A DNA stretch of 64,000 nt from an uncultured Propionivibrio sp. (GTDB lineage: Bacteria > Pseudomonadota > Gammaproteobacteria > Burkholderiales > Rhodocyclaceae): the NCBI RefSeq assembly GCF_963666255.1, contig NZ_OY762657.1, positions 186,001-250,000 on the forward strand. Direction: 5' to 3'. The position numbers and the translations under genes were made by a program. Below are positions 36,279 through 46,068 of the stretch, one piece after another (position 1 is the stretch's first letter; each line of letters opens with the position of its first letter). Below the pieces are notes generated by a model. That model did not search any database. It worked only from the letters and a program-made list of their open reading frames with translations, and was not told the DNA's origin.

Positions 36279-37901
36279 ATGAGAGCACTAAATATCGGTC
36301 AACGCCTGATGATCATGACGGCGACAGCAATTGGCGCAATCGTGTTGATGGCTGTTTCGGAGAAGTTCGTTACATCCAGCTTAAGATCCAGTTTAACCTA
36401 CGTCTACGCCAACACCGTGCCAAGCATCGAATCAATTGATGCCATCAATCAAGGGGTTCTTAACCTGCGAGTGCGTGTTCTAAGTCACATCGCCCAAAAG
36501 GATCTCGACAAAAAACTTGCCGCAGAAGAACAGATTCGGGAGATCAAGGATCAGATCCTTAAGGAGATATCGCACTACGGCAAAGAGTTGGCATCCGATA
36601 ACAAAGATCGTGATTTTCTGGACAGGGAAAAACAGGCGCTGGAAGCATATTTGGCTTCGGTGAGCGAGCCACTCAAACATTCCCGTGATGGCGACTACGC
36701 GCATGTCTGGCAAAATCTCTCGCAATCCTCAGCGGCGATGGAAAGTCTGGCTGCGGCGGTTTCCGAGCACAAGCGCTACAACAAACAAATGGCCGATGAC
36801 TTCATCAGAACTGCCGAGGCAAGCGATGAACGAGGAACGACCATTTCAATGATGCTTGTTGTCATCGCGTTAGTCATCGTCGGAACGCTAAGTTACGTGG
36901 TGACGAGAGAGATTCGTTCGCGGATGACGCGCCTCGCCGAACTGATGAGAAATGTCGCGGAGACGCTCGATTTTACAGCGAGAGTCAAAATCACAAGGAT
37001 GGATGAGCTTGGCATGTCGGGCGATGCATTTAATCAATTGCTCGATCGCATGCAAACCAACTTGCGCGACATTGCCGGGCATGCGAAGTCAGTATTTACC
37101 GCAGCGGAGGAATTGGCGACAAATTCGACGCAGGTTGCAACAGCGTCGAGTCAACAGGCGGAGTCGGCGTCAAATATGGCCGCGACTGTCGAACAGATGA
37201 CAGTCAGCGTCAATCATGTGGCCGACCGCGCGCTTGAGACCAGTAGTCTGGCAAATGAGTCAGGTCGTCTGTCGGGCGAGGGTGAAATTGTCATTAATGA
37301 TGCCACCGAAGAAATTCAGAACATCGCCAATACGGTCACCGAGGCTTCCGCACTCATTCGCGAGTTGGAAGAAAGCAGTCAGCAGATTTCGAATGTTGTT
37401 CAGGTGATCAAGGAAGTTGCCGAGCAAACCAATCTGCTGGCACTTAATGCAGCGATCGAGGCAGCAAGAGCCGGCGAACAGGGACGTGGGTTCGCTGTTG
37501 TTGCCGATGAGGTGCGAAAGCTGGCCGAGCGCACCTCGGTATCGACCCAAGAAATTGCGACGACAATCACTGCCATGCGCAATAGTGCGAGTAACGCGGT
37601 ATCCAGCATGACCGAGATTGTCGCAAAGGTTCATGTTGGTGTCGGCAAAGCTCAGACAGCCAACGCATCGATAAAACAGATTGGCGAGCGCGCGCGCGGT
37701 TCTGTCGGAATGGTCGAAGAAATCGCGGAAGCCATTCGCGAACAAGGCGCGGCAACGAACAATATCGCCACGCAGGTGGAACGCATTGCACAGATGTCGG
37801 AGGAGTGTAGCGCCGCCGCTGCCAACAGCGCCGAATCGGCCAGGTCGCTCGACGAACTCGCCGCGAAAATGCTCAGGATTGTTGCCGAATACAAACTGTG
37901 A
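36279..37901 (+). CDS. Methyl-accepting chemotaxis protein, 4HB sensor type
   Basis: The 540-residue receptor has two membrane helices (near residues 8-30 and 188-208) that bracket a four-helix-bundle periplasmic domain of about 155 residues. A HAMP domain and a signalling domain with tip [20 protein letters not shown] follow. The C-terminus (VAEYKL) lacks a CheR-tethering pentapeptide. It lies 64 bp before the PAS-GGDEF-EAL gene and may share transcription with it, tying taxis to cyclic-di-GMP turnover. Confidence 0.92.
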   Translation: MRALNIGQRLMIMTATAIGAIVLMAVSEKFVTSSLRSSLTYVYANTVPSIESIDAINQGVLNLRVRVLSHIAQKDLDKKLAAEEQIREIKDQILKEISHYGKELASDNKDRDFLDREKQALEAYLASVSEPLKHSRDGDYAHVWQNLSQSSAAMESLAAAVSEHKRYNKQMADDFIRTAEASDERGTTISMMLVVIALVIVGTLSYVVTREIRSRMTRLAELMRNVAETLDFTARVKITRMDELGMSGDAFNQLLDRMQTNLRDIAGHAKSVFTAAEELATNSTQVATASSQQAESASNMAATVEQMTVSVNHVADRALETSSLANESGRLSGEGEIVINDATEEIQNIANTVTEASALIRELEESSQQISNVVQVIKEVAEQTNLLALNAAIEAARAGEQGRGFAVVADEVRKLAERTSVSTQEIATTITAMRNSASNAVSSMTEIVAKVHVGVGKAQTANASIKQIGERARGSVGMVEEIAEAIREQGAATNNIATQVERIAQMSEECSAAAANSAESARSLDELAAKMLRIVAEYKL

Positions 37902-37965
37902 ACGTCATCGGCGAACTCAAGCCAGCGTCCTGCCGTTTAGGCCACCTTCGACAAAGGAAGAACTC

Positions 37966-40900
37966 ATGCGCTCTCGTGATTCTGCACTGAGTTCTCTGAT
38001 CCAGTTGATCCCTTTCAAAACAATATCGGGAGGGCTCGTCACTCTCCTGGTGATTCTTAATGTCGCGGCAATCTTTGTTTCTCTGGGGGGCGCCACCGAG
38101 TTTCACGACTCCAGCATGAGAAATGCCGAAATACGGACACAGAACTTCGCACTGGCGGCAGATATTGGGATCAGCAGCGAAATACGAAAAGTGGACCTAT
38201 CCTTGCGTTCCGTAGTTGCCGGCCTCGAGGAGGTGGGCCCGAAGGCAGCATCCGGAACTGCAAACGGACAGGGTGTCCATGGCATTTTCAACAAACACCG
38301 TTCATTGCTCTTGGAAACAGAGGGGTGGAACATCTCTGATGCCGATGGCAACATCGTATCCTCTGATAGCGCAGTAAGCCCAGTCGGCTTATCAATCGCC
38401 GATCGCGACTATTTCAACGAGCTCAAACGGGACACCACGGAACGCTTGATTATTTCCAAGCCGATAGTGAGCCGTCGTACCGGCAATCAGGTACTCGCGT
38501 TCGCGAGAGCCATTCGCGATCCGCATAAGAAGTTCCTGGGGGCCGTAATCATTCCACTGCCGATATCGTATTTCTCGGAGATGTTCTCGACCTTTAACCC
38601 GGGTATCTACGGATATCTGGCGCTGCGTGACATGGATCTCGGATTGATTGCCAGGTCTGCTCAGAACGCCGGTCGCCACGAGATCGCCGATCAGCAGCAG
38701 ATCGGCGATGCAACAGTTTCCGATGAATTGAAGCGCCTCGTTCATTCCGGCGCTCGGCAAGCAACCTACCACGGCATTCGGGCGCACGACGGCATAAGTC
38801 ATGTAGCGACATTCCGACGCATAGACGAGACGCCGTTGTTAGTGACAGCGTTCATCTCTGCAAAGCACTATCTTGCCGAGTGGGGAGGAAGTACACGCCG
38901 TCTATTGGGTTTTCTTGCCATATTTCTGGCGATTGGCAACGGCACCGGCATATTGCTGATACGCCTTCTGAAACAGCAGCACGGCGATGCGAGGCTGCTC
39001 CGGAAAACGAACGAGCAACTTGAAAATTCGTTAAGACAGCTACGGGATCGCGATATGGCTCTTATCGCCGCTCAGGATGCCGGAGGGTTGGGAACCTATA
39101 CGCTGGACATCCCCGGCGGCTCATGGTCCGTATCAAGCAAGCTGCGCGAAATCCTCGGTATTCGCATGCACCAGCATTTATCTATCGACCAGTCCTGGTT
39201 GCTTGTTCACCCTGATGACCGGGAATCCTTGCGACGCCACTTGCATGACGAAGTGCTGGAACAACGGTGCATGTTTAATCGGGAGTACCGCATTATCCGA
39301 GCGGACAATGCCGAGGTCGTCTGGGTGCACTCTCTTGGCAAGCTCGAATTCGACGATCGGGGCAATCCGCTCCGTCTGTGCGGAACGATGCAAGATGTCA
39401 GCCGGCGAAAGGTTGCCGACGACCGGTTACGTCTGACGAGCGAGGTCTTCCAATGCGTGACCGAGGGGATCATTGTCATGGGAAAGGACGGTCGCATCAT
39501 CGAGACAAACCCGGCTTTCTCGAAGATCACCGGCTATTCTTGCGAAGAGGTCAAGGGGCACTTGTCGGACATTCTCAATTCAGGTGCGCAAACTCCCGAG
39601 TTTTATCAGCAACGGCAAAAGACGCTCCTTGAGCAAGGCCTCTGGGAGGGCGAAACCGCCAATCAACGTAAGGATGGAACCCGATACATACAGTACTCGC
39701 GTGTCTCTGCAATCCGGAATGTCGATGGTGAGATCAGTCATCTTTGTAGTGTCATTTCCGACATTACCGAACTCAAGGAGAGCCATCGACGGCTCGAGCA
39801 TCTTGCGTATCACGATGAGCTTACCGGGCTGACCAACCGCGTCCTCCTTACCGACCGGATGCGTCAGGCAATGGCGCAGTGTTTGCGCAGGACGGGTGAG
39901 CTACTGGGCGTGTGCTACCTGGATCTCGACAACTTCAAATCAATCAACGATCGATGGGGGCATGAAACAGGCGACCTGGTCCTGCAAAAAGTGGCAGAGC
40001 GCCTTACGCTGTGCGTGCGTTCAGGCGACACCATTTCCCGACTTGGCGGGGATGAATTTGTCGTCATGTTCTGCCAACTGGACCGTGAGTGCGAGATCGA
40101 GGCCGCTGTTCAGCGATTGATGCATGCGGTCTCCGAACCACTCAGCCTTGATGAAATCCGCGTCCAGGTCGCATTCAGTGTTGGCGTATCCGTCTTCCCT
40201 ATTGACGATGCCGACGAGCCCGACGTGCTTCTTCGCCACGCTGATCAGGCAATGTATGAAGCCAAGAGAAGCGGAAAAAGGAGAGTATGTTTCTTTGACC
40301 CGGAAAGTGAGCGTCGGGTACGCGAGCATCTGCAAATGAGAGAACGTTTGATCGACGCTCTCCCTCGGCACGAATTGCTGCTCCATTTCCAGCCCCAAGT
40401 CGATTTACGTTCAGGTCGGGTCGTAGGCATGGAAGCACTTCTGCGTTGGCAGCATCCGCACTACGGCCTGCTGATGCCTGGCGAATTCCTGCCTTCGATA
40501 GAGGCAACGGAACTCACCCTTCCGCTCGGCGAATGGATTTTTCATGAGGCAATACAGCAGCAGCAGATGCTGACCCAACGAGGAGTCTGTTTGCCCGTGA
40601 GTGTCAATGTATTTACTTTGCATTTGCAGAGGGCTGATTTCGTTGCCCGTCTCGAGGCGATATTGGCCACCTATCCGACTTTCGAGCCGTCCAATCTGGA
40701 GCTGGAAATTCTCGAAACAACCGCTCTGGAAAATATCGAAGACATCGCTCTCAGAATTGACGATTGCATGCGTCTTGGTGTTCGGTTCTCATTGGATGAT
40801 TTCGGGACGGGCTTTTCGTCGTTGACATACCTTCGGCAACTATCCGCCGGCGCCGTAAAAATCGATCGCTCATTCGTTCGCGACATTCTCAACGACACCG

Positions 40901-41145
40901 AAGATGAAGCGCTGGTCACCGGTATAACAGGGCTCGCTCACACGTTGGGTCGTCGCGTCATCGCGGAAGGCGTGGAAACACTCGAGCATGGTGCAGCATT
41001 ACTGCGTTGCGGATGCGATTGCGCCCAAGGATTTGGAATCGCCCGTCCGATGCCGGCGGATGGATTGGCCTCTTGGATCAGTCAATGGTCGCCTCCGGAA
41101 AACTGGCGAGCCAAAGCGGATTACGAAGAGACCATGAACGCGTAG
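37966..41145 (+). CDS. Membrane-bound Cache-PAS-PAS-GGDEF-EAL protein
   Basis: The 1059-residue protein has a first membrane helix (residues 21-41), a periplasmic Cache-like domain (GWNISDADGNIVSSDS, RDYFNELK, GNQVLAFARAI) and a second helix near 311-332. Two PAS domains follow, then a GGDEF domain with intact RLGGDEF near residue 692 preceded by an RSGD inhibitory site. The EAL domain has GMEALLRW near 822, DDFGTGFSS and AEGVET. Both cyclic-di-GMP synthesis and hydrolysis motifs are therefore present. The ATG at 37966 follows AAAGGAAG; longer frames overlap the chemoreceptor gene and are shadows. Confidence 0.93.
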   Translation: MRSRDSALSSLIQLIPFKTISGGLVTLLVILNVAAIFVSLGGATEFHDSSMRNAEIRTQNFALAADIGISSEIRKVDLSLRSVVAGLEEVGPKAASGTANGQGVHGIFNKHRSLLLETEGWNISDADGNIVSSDSAVSPVGLSIADRDYFNELKRDTTERLIISKPIVSRRTGNQVLAFARAIRDPHKKFLGAVIIPLPISYFSEMFSTFNPGIYGYLALRDMDLGLIARSAQNAGRHEIADQQQIGDATVSDELKRLVHSGARQATYHGIRAHDGISHVATFRRIDETPLLVTAFISAKHYLAEWGGSTRRLLGFLAIFLAIGNGTGILLIRLLKQQHGDARLLRKTNEQLENSLRQLRDRDMALIAAQDAGGLGTYTLDIPGGSWSVSSKLREILGIRMHQHLSIDQSWLLVHPDDRESLRRHLHDEVLEQRCMFNREYRIIRADNAEVVWVHSLGKLEFDDRGNPLRLCGTMQDVSRRKVADDRLRLTSEVFQCVTEGIIVMGKDGRIIETNPAFSKITGYSCEEVKGHLSDILNSGAQTPEFYQQRQKTLLEQGLWEGETANQRKDGTRYIQYSRVSAIRNVDGEISHLCSVISDITELKESHRRLEHLAYHDELTGLTNRVLLTDRMRQAMAQCLRRTGELLGVCYLDLDNFKSINDRWGHETGDLVLQKVAERLTLCVRSGDTISRLGGDEFVVMFCQLDRECEIEAAVQRLMHAVSEPLSLDEIRVQVAFSVGVSVFPIDDADEPDVLLRHADQAMYEAKRSGKRRVCFFDPESERRVREHLQMRERLIDALPRHELLLHFQPQVDLRSGRVVGMEALLRWQHPHYGLLMPGEFLPSIEATELTLPLGEWIFHEAIQQQQMLTQRGVCLPVSVNVFTLHLQRADFVARLEAILATYPTFEPSNLELEILETTALENIEDIALRIDDCMRLGVRFSLDDFGTGFSSLTYLRQLSAGAVKIDRSFVRDILNDTEDEALVTGITGLAHTLGRRVIAEGVETLEHGAALLRCGCDCAQGFGIARPMPADGLASWISQWSPPENWRAKADYEETMNA

Positions 41146-41196
41146 AGCAGCGTTCCGTGCATTAGCTCGTCAAGTGATTGGAAGGAGGTGGTTATC

Positions 41197-41571
41197 ATGG
41201 CATTCGAGATTATTCGAGAGCCTAGAGGCGTCATAAAGAGACTGTCTGGCTTTGTTTCGGTTGAGGAGTACCAACGATCAATCGAACTAGTACTGGACAG
41301 CGCGTTTTTCGACGATCTGCGATACGTCATTGTGGATGCATCGAAAATCGATGACTACGATTTCACCGGGGAATCTCTTGGTGAGATTGCATTACTGCGC
41401 CATGTTGTATTTAGAAGCAATCCCCGGTGTGTCATTGCCTTTGTCGTAACGTCAACACATTTGGCTCGCTTGATTGTGCACGCCGTATTTCCTGTGAAAG
41501 ACATCATTACTGTCGGGATCGTCACAAGTCTGGAAGAAGCCCGGTTATGGATCGAGCGGCAACGACAATAG
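41197..41571 (+). CDS. Small STAS/SpoIIAA-like protein
   Basis: The 124-residue protein (FEIIREPRGVIKRLSGFVSVEEYQRS, abridged opening) has alternating beta strands and helices, with LRYVIVDASKIDDYDFTG in the position of a STAS-like strand-turn. It resembles SpoIIAA/STAS-like cytosolic proteins, but the match is by pattern only. GGAGG stands 8 nt before the ATG. It lies 51 bp downstream of the GGDEF-EAL gene and is probably in the same unit, perhaps as a partner-binding accessory. Confidence 0.65.
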   Translation: MAFEIIREPRGVIKRLSGFVSVEEYQRSIELVLDSAFFDDLRYVIVDASKIDDYDFTGESLGEIALLRHVVFRSNPRCVIAFVVTSTHLARLIVHAVFPVKDIITVGIVTSLEEARLWIERQRQ

Positions 41572-41822
41572 AAGATATCGAGTTGCGCCGCGTTTCGCTG
41601 GCTGAAAAATCCCGATGATCGGTTCTTTCGCGGCCGTGGAATACGGAAGAACAGGCTGCCGTCCAAGTTGCCGCAAAAATTGTACTGAGGCCGCAGGTCG
41701 GCTCTGGCCGAGCACGGGGCTTCGACCTTGGCAGCCACCCCGTTGCGCCGCTGACTCGGTTGGCAAGCTATCGTTTGCCCACTGTTCAACGTCGAGCATC
41801 AGCAAACGGCGGATTCGGCAGG

Positions 41823-42419
41823 ATGGCTGGTAAGATTCTCCTTCCGACTCTACCGAAAACCAATGCGATGCAACCGAAATCCCCGCCCAAGTATCTCGCC
41901 GGCTACCCGCCGGCGCTGGTGGAGCAGGTGCATCGGTTGATCGAGCAAGGCAGGCTGGCGGAGATGTTGCTGCAGAAATATCCAAGCGTCCACGGGGTGC
42001 GCACCGACAAGGCGCTGTATGACTACGTTTCGGAAATCAAGAACACATACCTGCGCAATGTCGGGCAGTTGAGCAAGGTGATGTTCGATAGCCGGTTGCA
42101 GGTGATCCGGCATGCCTTGGGGACGCACACCAGCATTTCCCGGGTGCAAGGCACCAAGCTTCAGGCAAAACGTGAAATTCGCATTGCATCGATTTTCAGG
42201 GATATGCCACTCGAGTTTCTACGCATGATCGCGGTGCACGAGATCGCCCACATGAAGGAGCGGGGGCACGACAAAGCCTTCTATCAACTCTGCCGGCATA
42301 TGGAACCCAGCTATCATCAGATCGAGTTCGATCTGCGCACCTGCCTGAGCTACATGGAAATCACCGGCCAGCCTCTCTGGGCTGTGACCGCCCCGCTCCC
42401 CCCGGAATTGCCGGTCTGA
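41823..42419 (+). CDS. YgjP/M48-like zinc metallopeptidase-fold protein
   Basis: The protein (about 198 residues) carries a zincin motif HEIAH near residue 139 in the context FLRMIAVHEIAHMKERGHDKAFYQLCRHMEPSYHQIEFDL (abridged), as in the YgjP-like DUF45 group. In that group the second His in RGHDKAF and a downstream Glu/His complete the metal site. Activity in this group is uncertain. The start is ambiguous: ATG at 41823 follows GGCAGG weakly, and 41868 is also possible. It precedes the chemotaxis operon by 455 bp. Confidence 0.78.
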   Translation: MAGKILLPTLPKTNAMQPKSPPKYLAGYPPALVEQVHRLIEQGRLAEMLLQKYPSVHGVRTDKALYDYVSEIKNTYLRNVGQLSKVMFDSRLQVIRHALGTHTSISRVQGTKLQAKREIRIASIFRDMPLEFLRMIAVHEIAHMKERGHDKAFYQLCRHMEPSYHQIEFDLRTCLSYMEITGQPLWAVTAPLPPELPV

Positions 42420-42874
42420 CGCCGACAGTCCCGTAACCTCCCCGCGGAGGGAGGTGAATGCCCCTCGGCATTTCCCGGCTATTCCGCAGAAGAACCCGAT
42501 AGCGGCGCGAGGTAACTCTCGCGATTTCAGGCACACCGAAACGAGAACGGCGCAGACGTACCGCACCGCCGAACGGCCGCCGAATAACATTCCTTCTGCA
42601 TAACAGCACCTGCCGTATAAGTATTCGCACGGATGCCAACGGATGCAACTATTACCCCCCCCAACAGACAAAGATCGAAGACGGCACTGGTGCATCCGGA
42701 AGTCGGATGGTTATGAAAACCGCATGTCTGGCCTGCCGTTTCGCGTCGTTCTGTTGTCATCAATGCACTTCCTTCACACCTGTTCGGTGTGACGGCTACT
42801 TCAATGCACGCATCCCGGGAGGGGGCGTTTTTCGGATCCAGCAGATCGCGTTTGCTGGCCAGGGGGCTGACCAA
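42420..42874. other. Region upstream of the chemotaxis operon
   Basis: About 455 bases without a gene. A hairpin (ACCTCCC/GGGAGGT, 42436-42455) just after the metallopeptidase stop has no T tract. The rest should contain the cheY promoter; I looked for the TAAA-N15-GCCGATAA sigma-28 pattern and found no convincing match. A GGGGG purine run precedes the cheY ATG. Confidence 0.5.
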
Positions 42875-43240
42875 ATGGGGAAAAAAATTCTGACCGTTGA
42901 TGACTCTCCGTCGATCAGGCAACTGGTCGGCTTTGTCCTCAAGGGGGCGGGCTATTCGGTTGACGAAGCGCCCGATGGCGCAGCCGGCCTGGCGAAAGCA
43001 CAAGGAAGCAACTTCGATCTGATTCTGACCGATCAGAACATGCCGACCATGGACGGGATGACGATGATCAAGCGTCTTCGGGCCAGTGCGGCTTATGCCA
43101 GAACGCCGATCCTGATCCTGACCACAGAAAGCAGCGATGCAATGAAGGCCCAGGGCCGGGAAGCAGGCGCGACGGGCTGGCTGGTCAAGCCCTTCGAACC
43201 CAGCAAGCTGCTCGAGGTGGTCAAGAAAGTCATCGGCTGA
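42875..43240 (+). CDS. cheY: Chemotaxis response regulator
   Basis: The 121-residue single-domain receiver has TVDDSPSIRQL, the phosphoacceptor Asp in LILTDQNMPTMDG (family position 57), Thr in ILTTESS and Lys in WLVKPF. As the first gene of a cheY-A-W-mcp-R-D-B row it should carry phosphoryl groups from CheA to the flagellar motor or another target. The ATG at 42875 begins the conserved strand; longer frames add nonsense. Confidence 0.92.
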   Translation: MGKKILTVDDSPSIRQLVGFVLKGAGYSVDEAPDGAAGLAKAQGSNFDLILTDQNMPTMDGMTMIKRLRASAAYARTPILILTTESSDAMKAQGREAGATGWLVKPFEPSKLLEVVKKVIG

Positions 43241-43250
43241 GGAAAGGCCC

Positions 43251-45449
43251 ATGAGCTACGATCTCAGCCAGTTTGAAAAGGTCTTTTTCGAGGAAGCGCG
43301 CGAGCATCTCGAAACGATGGAGCGCCTGCTGCTTTCCATTGATCTGTCATCGCCCGATCCCGAAGACCTCAACGCGATTTTCCGCGCGGCCCATTCGATC
43401 AAGGGCGGCAGTGGAATTTTCGGTTTTCCCGACATGGCCGAAGTGACCCATGTCCTGGAGTCGCTGCTGGACCGCGTTCGGCGCGGCGACAAACCGCTGA
43501 CGCCGGAAATCATCGACGCATCATTGAAGGCCGGCGACGTGCTTAACACCCAACTCGCCAATCACCGCAGCGGTGTCGACAGCGACCCGGCCGAAGCGGC
43601 TCCGGTCATCGCAACGCTGACGCAGCTGATGGCCACCGACACGCCCGCCCCCGCGCCCTTGCCGACCATCCCGACGACGGAGGCCGGGACCGAGACGATG
43701 ACAACGGCGACACCGGAATCGCCGGCACCGGGCTTCCGTATCGAATACCGCGTGCCGCCGCCCTGCCCCGTCCCCTTCGATATTCTGCGTGCCGAGCTCG
43801 AACGGCTGGGGCGAGTGTCCTCGCGGAGCGAGGACGCCGGCACCGAGCATATCGTCCTTCACACCGACGCCACGCGCGAAACGGTCGAGAACATTCTGGC
43901 CTTTGCCGCCTCGCCGGACCAGTACCGCATCGATCCGCTGACAGACGACGCGGGCGGCGACGGAGAGGCGCAGGAAAGCGCGACGATGGCGTCGCTCGAC
44001 GGTGACGGCTTCGGCTTCTTCTTTCCCCCTGAACCACTCCAGCCGGCAGCCGACGAGGAAGACGGCTTCGGCTTCTTCGTCGATGTCGAGACAGTCAAGG
44101 GCGTCGCCGACGCTCGCCAGGAAGATCAGGATGGCTACGGGCTATTCGTCGATCCCCCGGCCGCCCCTGCTGCCGCCACCGCGATGACGCCGGTGCCGGC
44201 CCCCGCCACCGCGGCGGAAGCGTCCCGACCCGGCAAACCCGCTGTCACGCCGGACCATCCGATGCGCCGCGCTGGCGACCGCGAGACCGAGACGTCGATC
44301 CGCGTCAGCGTGGAAAAAGTCGATCAGCTGATCAACCTGATCGGCGAGCTGGTAATCACCCATGCCATGCTGGCCCAGACGATATCGCGCTTCGATCCGG
44401 TGCTGCACGAGAACCTCTTCAACGGGATGGCCCAGCTGGAGCGCAACAGTCGCGACATGCAGGAAGCGGTGATGTCGATCCGCATGTTGCCGATCGGCTC
44501 GGTCTTCAGCCGCTTCCCCCGACTGGTCCGCGATCTGGCCGGAAAACTCGGCAAGGATGTCGAGCTCAAGCTGGTCGGTGAAAACACCGAACTGGACAAA
44601 GGTCTGATCGAACGTCTTTCCGACCCGCTTAACCACCTCGTCCGCAACAGCCTGGATCATGGCATCGAGCGGCCCGAGGTGCGCCTGGCAGCGGGCAAGC
44701 CCGCCAAGGGGCGGCTCTCCCTGCAGGCTTTTCACCAGGGCGGCAACATCATCATCGAAGTGATTGACGACGGCGGCGGGCTCAATCGCGAACGCATCAT
44801 TGCCAAGGCACAACAGAAGGGCATTCCGGTCAATCCGGAGGCGCCCGATCAGGAAATCTGGCCGCTGATCTTCGCGCCGGGCTTTTCGACAGCAGCCGAA
44901 ATCACAGATGTTTCCGGGCGCGGTGTCGGCATGGATGTCGTCAAACGCAACATCGAAGGCATGGGCGGCCGGGTTGAAATCAGCTCACAGCAAGGCTGCG
45001 GGACGCGCATTTCGATCCGTCTGCCGCTGACACTGGCGATTCTCGACGGCATGTCGATCGGCGTCGGCGACCAGGTCTTCATCCTCCCGCTCAACATGAT
45101 CGTCGAGTCGCTGCAGCCGAAGGTCGACGAGGTATCGTCGGTCTCCGGACAGAAGCGGGTGGTGCATGTGCGCGGCGAATATCTGCCGCTGGTGGCGCTG
45201 CACGACGTCTTCCGCATCCCGGCCAAGACCGTCAATCCCTGCGAAGGCATCGTCGTGATTCTCGAGGTCGATGGCGGCCGTGTGGCCTTGCTGGTGGATG
45301 ACCTGCTCGGCCAGCACCAGGTCGTCATCAAGAGCCTGGAAACCAACTATCGCAAAGTGCGCGGAATATCCGGCGCCACCATCATGGGCGACGGTCGTGT
45401 CGCGCTGATCGTCGACGTCGTGGCGCTGATCCATTTGAGTCGCAGCTAG
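43251..45449 (+). CDS. cheA: Chemotaxis histidine kinase
   Basis: The 732-residue kinase has the HPt domain with phosphorylated His48 (FRAAHSIKGGSG), a P2-like segment (residues 160-230), and a long acidic linker with three DG-aromatic-G-hydrophobic-F motifs (residues 251-257, 271-276, 294-299). The dimerisation helices (VEKVDQLINLIGELVITHAML), an ATPase domain (NHLVRNSLDHGIE, DDGGGLN, GRGVGMDVV) and a CheW-like C-terminus follow. It couples chemoreceptors to CheY and CheB, and is 10 bp downstream of cheY. Confidence 0.95.
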   Translation: MSYDLSQFEKVFFEEAREHLETMERLLLSIDLSSPDPEDLNAIFRAAHSIKGGSGIFGFPDMAEVTHVLESLLDRVRRGDKPLTPEIIDASLKAGDVLNTQLANHRSGVDSDPAEAAPVIATLTQLMATDTPAPAPLPTIPTTEAGTETMTTATPESPAPGFRIEYRVPPPCPVPFDILRAELERLGRVSSRSEDAGTEHIVLHTDATRETVENILAFAASPDQYRIDPLTDDAGGDGEAQESATMASLDGDGFGFFFPPEPLQPAADEEDGFGFFVDVETVKGVADARQEDQDGYGLFVDPPAAPAAATAMTPVPAPATAAEASRPGKPAVTPDHPMRRAGDRETETSIRVSVEKVDQLINLIGELVITHAMLAQTISRFDPVLHENLFNGMAQLERNSRDMQEAVMSIRMLPIGSVFSRFPRLVRDLAGKLGKDVELKLVGENTELDKGLIERLSDPLNHLVRNSLDHGIERPEVRLAAGKPAKGRLSLQAFHQGGNIIIEVIDDGGGLNRERIIAKAQQKGIPVNPEAPDQEIWPLIFAPGFSTAAEITDVSGRGVGMDVVKRNIEGMGGRVEISSQQGCGTRISIRLPLTLAILDGMSIGVGDQVFILPLNMIVESLQPKVDEVSSVSGQKRVVHVRGEYLPLVALHDVFRIPAKTVNPCEGIVVILEVDGGRVALLVDDLLGQHQVVIKSLETNYRKVRGISGATIMGDGRVALIVDVVALIHLSRS

Positions 45450-45476
45450 GCGGTTTCGCCTTTTCGTAAGGAGTCC

Positions 45477-45989
45477 ATGGTGAACATGATGGAAGAAAAC
45501 AACCGCGTCCTTGCAGATGCGACGACGGCGGCCGATGGGGCGGCGCAGTACCTGACCTTCACCCTCGGCTCCGAGGAATATGCCGTCGATATTCTCAAGG
45601 TCCAGGAGATTCGAGGTTATGACGCCGTCACGGCGATCGCCAACGCGCCGGCCTTTATCAAAGGGGTGATCAATCTGCGCGGCGTCATCGTGCCGATCGT
45701 CGATATGCGGATCAAGTTCAACGTCAGTGAAGTGAATTACAACCAGTTCACCGTCGTGATCATTCTCAATGTCATCAATCGCGTCGTTGGAATTGTTGTC
45801 GATGGCGTTTCCGACGTCATCACGCTGCCGGGCGAGCAGATGAAGCCGGCGCCAGAATTTGGCGCTGCGCTCGACACCCGGTACATCAAGGGTCTCGGCA
45901 CCATCGATCAGCGCATGATCATCCTCGTCGATATCGAAAAACTCATGAGCAGCCGGGACATGGAGCTCATGGACGAAGCGACGGCATAA
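45477..45989 (+). CDS. cheW: Chemotaxis coupling protein
   Basis: The 170-residue CheW-fold adaptor links receptors with CheA. Diagnostic blocks are [39 protein letters not shown] and [17 protein letters not shown] precedes the ATG. It lies 27 bp after cheA and 79 bp before the operon's own receptor gene. Confidence 0.95.
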   Translation: MVNMMEENNRVLADATTAADGAAQYLTFTLGSEEYAVDILKVQEIRGYDAVTAIANAPAFIKGVINLRGVIVPIVDMRIKFNVSEVNYNQFTVVIILNVINRVVGIVVDGVSDVITLPGEQMKPAPEFGAALDTRYIKGLGTIDQRMIILVDIEKLMSSRDMELMDEATA

Positions 45990-46068
45990 ATTCGATGACA
46001 AGACGAATTGAAGCCGCAGCACTGTTTTTGTCGTACAAAAATGGATTGACCTACTCAAGGAGCAGGAA

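Noticed and set aside
42420-42874. Sigma-28 promoter for the chemotaxis operon
   Set aside because: No TAAA-N15-GCCGATAA-like pair at acceptable spacing.
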